From: Streptomyces sp. CB02959
Lineage (GTDB): Bacteria > Actinomycetota > Actinomycetes > Streptomycetales > Streptomycetaceae
Length of the DNA stretch: 64,000 bases
Assembly: GCF_002803155.1 (NCBI RefSeq)
Contig: NZ_NNBP01000011.1
Coordinates: 1 to 64,000, forward strand
Direction of reading: 5' to 3'
Part shown: positions 60,758-64,000 of the stretch, piece by piece
How positions within the stretch are numbered: position 1 is the stretch's first letter
How the letters are laid out: the number at the start of each line of letters is the position of its first letter
Notes under the pieces: generated by a model
Told to the model about the DNA's origin: nothing
Databases searched by the model: none
What the model saw: only the letters and a program-made list of their open reading frames with translations
Position numbers and translations under genes: made by a program

Positions 60758-61975
60758 ATGGCCCCGATCGCCGCGCACGGCCAGGGCGCCGCGCTCTTCA
60801 CGGAGCTGGAGCCGTGGCAGCGCGCCCTGCGCGCCCAGTTCCCGATCATCACCGCCCACCCGGAGCTGGCCTATCTGGACAGCGGGGCCACCGGGCAGAA
60901 ACCGCAGGCCGTACTGGACGCCGTACAGGACCAGTTGACGTCCGCGCACGCCAACGCCGGCCGCGGCTCCTACCCGTGGGCCAACGCCTCCACCGCGCTG
61001 GTCGCCGCCGTCCGCGACCGGGTCAGGGCCTTCCTCGGCGACCCGGAGCCGGAGCGTTCGGGGGTCCACTTCACCGGCGGGACCACCGAGGGGCTGCGCC
61101 TGATCGCCCGGGACTGGCTGCCCGAACACCTCGCGGACGGGGACGAGATCGTCGTCCCGTTCGCCGACCACGAGGCCAATCTGGCGCCGTGGCAGGAGGC
61201 GCAGCGCCTGCTGGACCGGCAGGGCGTGCGGATCCGGGTGCGGGAAATGCCGTACCAGTCCTCCTCCGGCGACTACGACCCCGCGGCGCTGGCCCGGCTC
61301 GTCGGCCCCCGCACCCGCTTCGTGGCCGCCACCCACGTGCACCACGTCTACGGCGGCAACATGAACGTCCATCTCCTCCGCCGGGCGGTCGGACCGGAGG
61401 TGCCGATCTGCCTGGACGCCGCGCAGAGCGTCGGCCACCTGCCGGTCTCGGTCGCCGAACTCGACGTGGACTTCGTGGTGTTCTCCGGCCACAAGGCGTT
61501 GGCGCTGCCCGGCTCCGGGGCGGTCTGGGCCCGGCAGGCCCGCGGCCCGCAGCTGCGGCCCGGAGGCTGGCAGGGCAGCCCCAACACCACCGGGATCGCG
61601 AGTCTGGCGGCGGCGCTGGACTGGCTGGACGCCGCGGGCACCGACCGGATCGCGCGCTGGACGGTCGCGCTCGCCGCCCGCCTCTCCGACGGCCTGCGTC
61701 ACCTCGACGCCTACGAAGTCCTGGGCTGCCAGCGGAGTCTGGCCGCCGACTCGCCGGTCCAGCAGCGCTGCGGGATCGTCACCTTCCGGCACCGCGGCAT
61801 CGGCGCCCGCGACCTCGGCTTCATCCTCTTCAGCCACGGCTTCATGGTGCGCACGGACGGCCACTGCCAGGCAGGTGCGGGGGAGCGGACCAGTTCCGTG
61901 CGGGTCAGTCTGCACGTCTACAACACCCCAGAGGAGATCGACCGGTTGCTCGCCGTGCTCGCTTCCCTGACATGA
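60758..61975 (+). CDS. Cysteine desulfurase-like aminotransferase class V
   Basis: This 405-residue SufS/Csd-type enzyme has AYLDSGATGQKPQAVLDAV at the N-terminus, the PLP Lys246 in FSGHKALALPGSG, a conserved His in ATHVHHVYGG, and the active-site Cys370 in RTDGHCQAG, where SufS enzymes carry the persulfide Cys. It could supply sulfur to the rhodanese domain of its neighbour. The ATG at 60758 is five bases past the stop of the upstream gene, and the stop overlaps a short Cys-rich frame by ATGA. Confidence 0.85.
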   Translation: MAPIAAHGQGAALFTELEPWQRALRAQFPIITAHPELAYLDSGATGQKPQAVLDAVQDQLTSAHANAGRGSYPWANASTALVAAVRDRVRAFLGDPEPERSGVHFTGGTTEGLRLIARDWLPEHLADGDEIVVPFADHEANLAPWQEAQRLLDRQGVRIRVREMPYQSSSGDYDPAALARLVGPRTRFVAATHVHHVYGGNMNVHLLRRAVGPEVPICLDAAQSVGHLPVSVAELDVDFVVFSGHKALALPGSGAVWARQARGPQLRPGGWQGSPNTTGIASLAAALDWLDAAGTDRIARWTVALAARLSDGLRHLDAYEVLGCQRSLAADSPVQQRCGIVTFRHRGIGARDLGFILFSHGFMVRTDGHCQAGAGERTSSVRVSLHVYNTPEEIDRLLAVLASLT

Positions 61976-62097
61976 CTGCCGCTACCTGCCCGTTCCGTAC
62001 CGCCGGGTGCCCGTTCGTCGCCGAGCGGTGCGCCTCCGGTTGGATGCGAGGGGAGGGGTGCCGCCCCGCAGCAGTCGGAGGGGCGGGGCGCTCATGA
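61972..62097 (+). CDS. Putative 41-residue Cys-rich peptide coupled to the PLP operon
   Basis: The frame begins in an ATGA overlap with the desulfurase stop. It contains TCPFRTAGCPFVAERC, in which Cys6, Cys13 and Cys20 are spaced seven apart, with a further Cys at 30, and a CPF motif twice. No separate ribosome site is needed if translation is coupled. It could be a sulfur-acceptor peptide or precursor, or a chance frame in GC-rich DNA. The length is too short to judge coding bias. Confidence 0.4.
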   Translation: MTAATCPFRTAGCPFVAERCASGWMRGEGCRPAAVGGAGRS

Positions 62098-62294
62098 ACA
62101 ACTCGACGCCAACGCGTTCCTGGTTGATCGGATTGATCGGCGTGCCCAGGTTGGCAGTCGCGCGTTCACACGGGTCGACGCATATCCACCCGATGGCTCT
62201 CAGATGTTGCGGCGCCCCACGTTCGTTCAACGCGGGTGTGCGACGCCGGAAGACACCGCGTGGTGCGCGGGGCCTTCCGGCGGATCCATGCGGA

Positions 62295-62906
62295 TCAGGC
62301 ACGGAGCAGGAGCCAACCCCCGAGGCCGTTGCACAGGTTCGCGTTGAAGGTGGTGATGCGGTAGCCGGCCGGCACAGGCGTGTTGGGGCAGATGGACAGG
62401 CCGACGCGGGGCAGTTGCTGGAACCACGAGCCGATGTTGCCGCAGCCGGCGTTGTTGTGGCCGGTGAGCACGTAGCCGGGCGGGATGGGCGAGCCCGCAC
62501 AGGTCCACTGGCCGTCGCGGGCCAGTTGCAGGTACCAGGCGTCGATGCCGCTGCAGCCGACGGCGTTGTGGAGGGTGATCACGTAGCCAGGGGGGATCGG
62601 CGAGGTGGCGCAGGTCCAGATCCCGTCCTGCACGGGCTGCAGGTACCAGGCACCGGCACCGTTGCACCCGCTCGGCGCACGGCCGGTGATCACGTAACCC
62701 TCCGGTATGGGCGTGCCGGGGCAGACCCACCCGGGGGCCTGGGGCGCGGCGGTGACCGATCTCAGGGGTGCCGCACTGGCCATGCCGGCGGACGTGCCGG
62801 TGAGGGCGGCCACCAGCAGCGCGACCACCCCCACTGCCGCGGCGAGCCGGCTCCGGGCCGCCGACACCAATGAACGACCGAGCAGATGACGGTACTTGAT
62901 GTTCAC
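62295..62906 (-). CDS. Secreted protein with four 37-residue Cys repeats
   Basis: The 203-residue precursor (GTG 62906) has a signal peptide with a hydrophobic core at about 22-42, cleaved near GMASAA. Residues 60-203 are four tandem copies, the first three of exactly 37 residues (W60, W97, W134 starts), the last shorter. Each carries a C-x(4-5)-P-x-PxGY-x-(I/L)T core, a second Cys 19 residues after the first, and a GxW ending, so each could be one disulfide-bonded module. It resembles small secreted actinobacterial proteins of unknown role. A weak ribosome site makes the start tentative. Confidence 0.72.
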   Translation of the reverse strand: MNIKYRHLLGRSLVSAARSRLAAAVGVVALLVAALTGTSAGMASAAPLRSVTAAPQAPGWVCPGTPIPEGYVITGRAPSGCNGAGAWYLQPVQDGIWTCATSPIPPGYVITLHNAVGCSGIDAWYLQLARDGQWTCAGSPIPPGYVLTGHNNAGCGNIGSWFQQLPRVGLSICPNTPVPAGYRITTFNANLCNGLGGWLLLRA

Positions 62907-63242
62907 TTCACACCGGTCCAATCGCGGGTCCACGAGGCGCTGCACGATGGCCGTGCGGCGCTTGGGTTGCGGAGTTGAAGTGACCTTAGTGGGAAGCGAT
63001 GCGGTGGGTTGTCACAGAAAGGGATTTGTCACCAGCCTGGCCGAAATCGGTATGAGGGAACGCCAGTTGCCGGTGGGGGCGTCCAGCTCTGCGCGGCCAC
63101 CTGCTCCATCGCGGCGGACAGGGGGGCGCCGCCCTCGATCCGAGCGTGACCTGTGTCCGCAGTCGGCCCCGACTCCGCGCCCGGGCGCATCCTGCGCCTC
63201 GCTTTCGGGGAAGCCTGGAGAGTCTTTGTATCCTCTTTAATT
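62907..63242. other. Divergent intergenic region with an inverted repeat
   Basis: No gene is supported in this 336-base gap between the divergent secreted-repeat protein and lipoprotein genes. It contains an 8-base inverted repeat TCACTTCA (62903-62910) / TGAAGTGA (62976-62983) near the first gene's start. AT-rich sequence with TTGTATCC just before 63243 probably belongs to the lipoprotein promoter. Confidence 0.5.
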
Positions 63243-63968
63243 ATGTTTGGACGTGCTGTGCCCCTTCTGCGCTGCCTGCCTGTCGCCGGTTTCCTGCGGA
63301 TCATGTCGTTGGTCCTCGCGGCGGCAGTCGTGTCGGTGTTGCTCGGCGGGTGTGCGGCGGACGGGGAACCCCGCAGCGCCGGACATGCCTCTGTCGCGTC
63401 CGCTCCGGTACGCCTGTGGCCCAGTAGTCCGCCGGCGCCGTGGCTGAGGCCGGACGAGTACGGCCGGGGGGATCTGTCACGTTCGCCGAGGCTGCCTCGG
63501 GTGCCGTCCGGGGACATTCGCAAACTGGGCGTGCTCCCCGTCGTCGAAGCGCAGATCGCCGAAGACAACCGCGTCAAACAGCCGTCCTACGACGAAGACG
63601 GGGTGAAGAAGATCAGCCGTTGCGCCGCTGAGCCGGGCCGGTGCCCGGTGCGGGCCCCCGAATACCAGGACCTGACGGGCGACGGGAAAGACGAGCTGAT
63701 CATCGGCATCGACAACGCCTACGACCACTCCCTGACCGTGTGGGTTTACCGGCTCCAGGGCGGGGTGCCCACGCGAATCCTGGACACTGCCGGAAGGGTG
63801 CTGTCCTTGGAGGTGGCCAACGGCCATTTGATCATGCGCGAGCCCAGCTCTCCGGGATACGAGATGCGCACGGTATTCGCGTGGAACAGCCACCGGAAGA
63901 CCATGGAGATCCAGGCGGTGGAATACGATCAGAAATCCTCCGCAGCCGCCCGGGAGCCAGCACGGTGA
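63243..63968 (+). CDS. Lipoprotein with FG-GAP/VCBS-like segment
   Basis: The 241-residue protein has a signal peptide with lipobox LLGGC (Cys37 from ATG 63243, Cys17 from the alternative ATG 63303). The mature domain includes YQDLTGDGKDELIIGIDNAY, a Ca-binding FG-GAP-like loop seen in secreted beta-propeller repeats. Nothing identifies an enzymatic function. No strong ribosome site is visible for either start. ATG 63243 is preferred for its positively charged n-region. The last 32 bases of the window, after its stop, hold no feature. Confidence 0.72.
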   Translation: MFGRAVPLLRCLPVAGFLRIMSLVLAAAVVSVLLGGCAADGEPRSAGHASVASAPVRLWPSSPPAPWLRPDEYGRGDLSRSPRLPRVPSGDIRKLGVLPVVEAQIAEDNRVKQPSYDEDGVKKISRCAAEPGRCPVRAPEYQDLTGDGKDELIIGIDNAYDHSLTVWVYRLQGGVPTRILDTAGRVLSLEVANGHLIMREPSSPGYEMRTVFAWNSHRKTMEIQAVEYDQKSSAAAREPAR

Positions 63969-64000
63969 GGACCGCTTTCCCGCGAGCCCGTCTTCGGCCG

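Noticed and set aside
62007..62873. A long plus-strand frame, MNNSTPTRS..., beginning with another ATGA overlap after the Cys-rich peptide
   Set aside because: Most of it is antisense to the secreted-repeat protein and looks like a shadow. Only its first 65 codons are free, with no recognisable feature.

Overview
The window is one contiguous piece of a very GC-rich actinomycete chromosome. Third codon positions are almost all G or C, GTG starts are frequent, and there are several SpoIIE-type PP2C phosphatases, TerD, LytR-CpsA-Psr and TatA genes. This fits Streptomyces or a close relative such as Kitasatospora. I see no rRNA, tRNA, CRISPR array, phage or transposase gene.

Bases 1-13,440 hold a compact steroid (androstane) ring A/B catabolic island: hsaE-hsaG-hsaF-kshA-(small Cys protein)-kshB on the plus strand, a convergent IclR-type regulator, then hsaA-hsaD-hsaC-hsaB-maoC-kstD on the plus strand. 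Together these encode 1-dehydrogenation and 9-alpha-hydroxylation of the steroid nucleus, hydroxylation and meta-cleavage of the resulting phenol, hydrolysis, and conversion of the hydroxydienoate to pyruvate and propionyl-CoA. Both plus-strand operons begin behind the same pair of palindromes, probably the IclR operators. The island is bracketed by three copies of a structured repeat whose 29-bp hairpin stems covary while the 13-nt loop is conserved.

Bases 13,450-31,190 are mixed chromosomal functions: two DMT transporters (one with a divergent MarR regulator and two palindromic operators), a beta-propeller protein overlapping an MFS transporter, a secreted phosphoesterase, a trypsin-like protease, a class III CoA-transferase, a TPR protein, two large PP2C phosphatases around a uracil-DNA glycosylase, and a second MFS transporter. 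Bases 31,183-33,255 look like a small or decaying natural-product locus: a peptide gene coupled to the MFS exporter, a truncated condensation-domain fragment, and a BtrH-like acyltransferase fused to an acyl carrier protein.

Bases 33,490-56,450 carry a nucleoside hydrolase, an MpaB/DUF2236 protein fused to four EF-hands, a trypco1 protein, a divergent zinc-ribbon SDR, an alcohol dehydrogenase, stress and envelope genes (TerD, YeaQ-type protein, TatA, LCP, a TPM-like protein), an arsR/Mg2+-type P-ATPase pair, a polytopic glycosyltransferase-like protein, two more PP2C phosphatases and a VWA membrane pair.

Bases 55,960-57,757 contain two neighbouring genes each broken by what looks like a one-base deletion, the second a lactate 2-monooxygenase. 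Bases 57,922-62,097 form a coupled operon of three different PLP enzymes (decarboxylase-fold, cysteine-synthase/rhodanese fusion, cysteine-desulfurase-like) ending in a 41-residue Cys peptide frame. This is the best candidate here for an undescribed sulfur-handling pathway. The window ends with a secreted protein made of four 37-residue Cys repeats and a lipoprotein.
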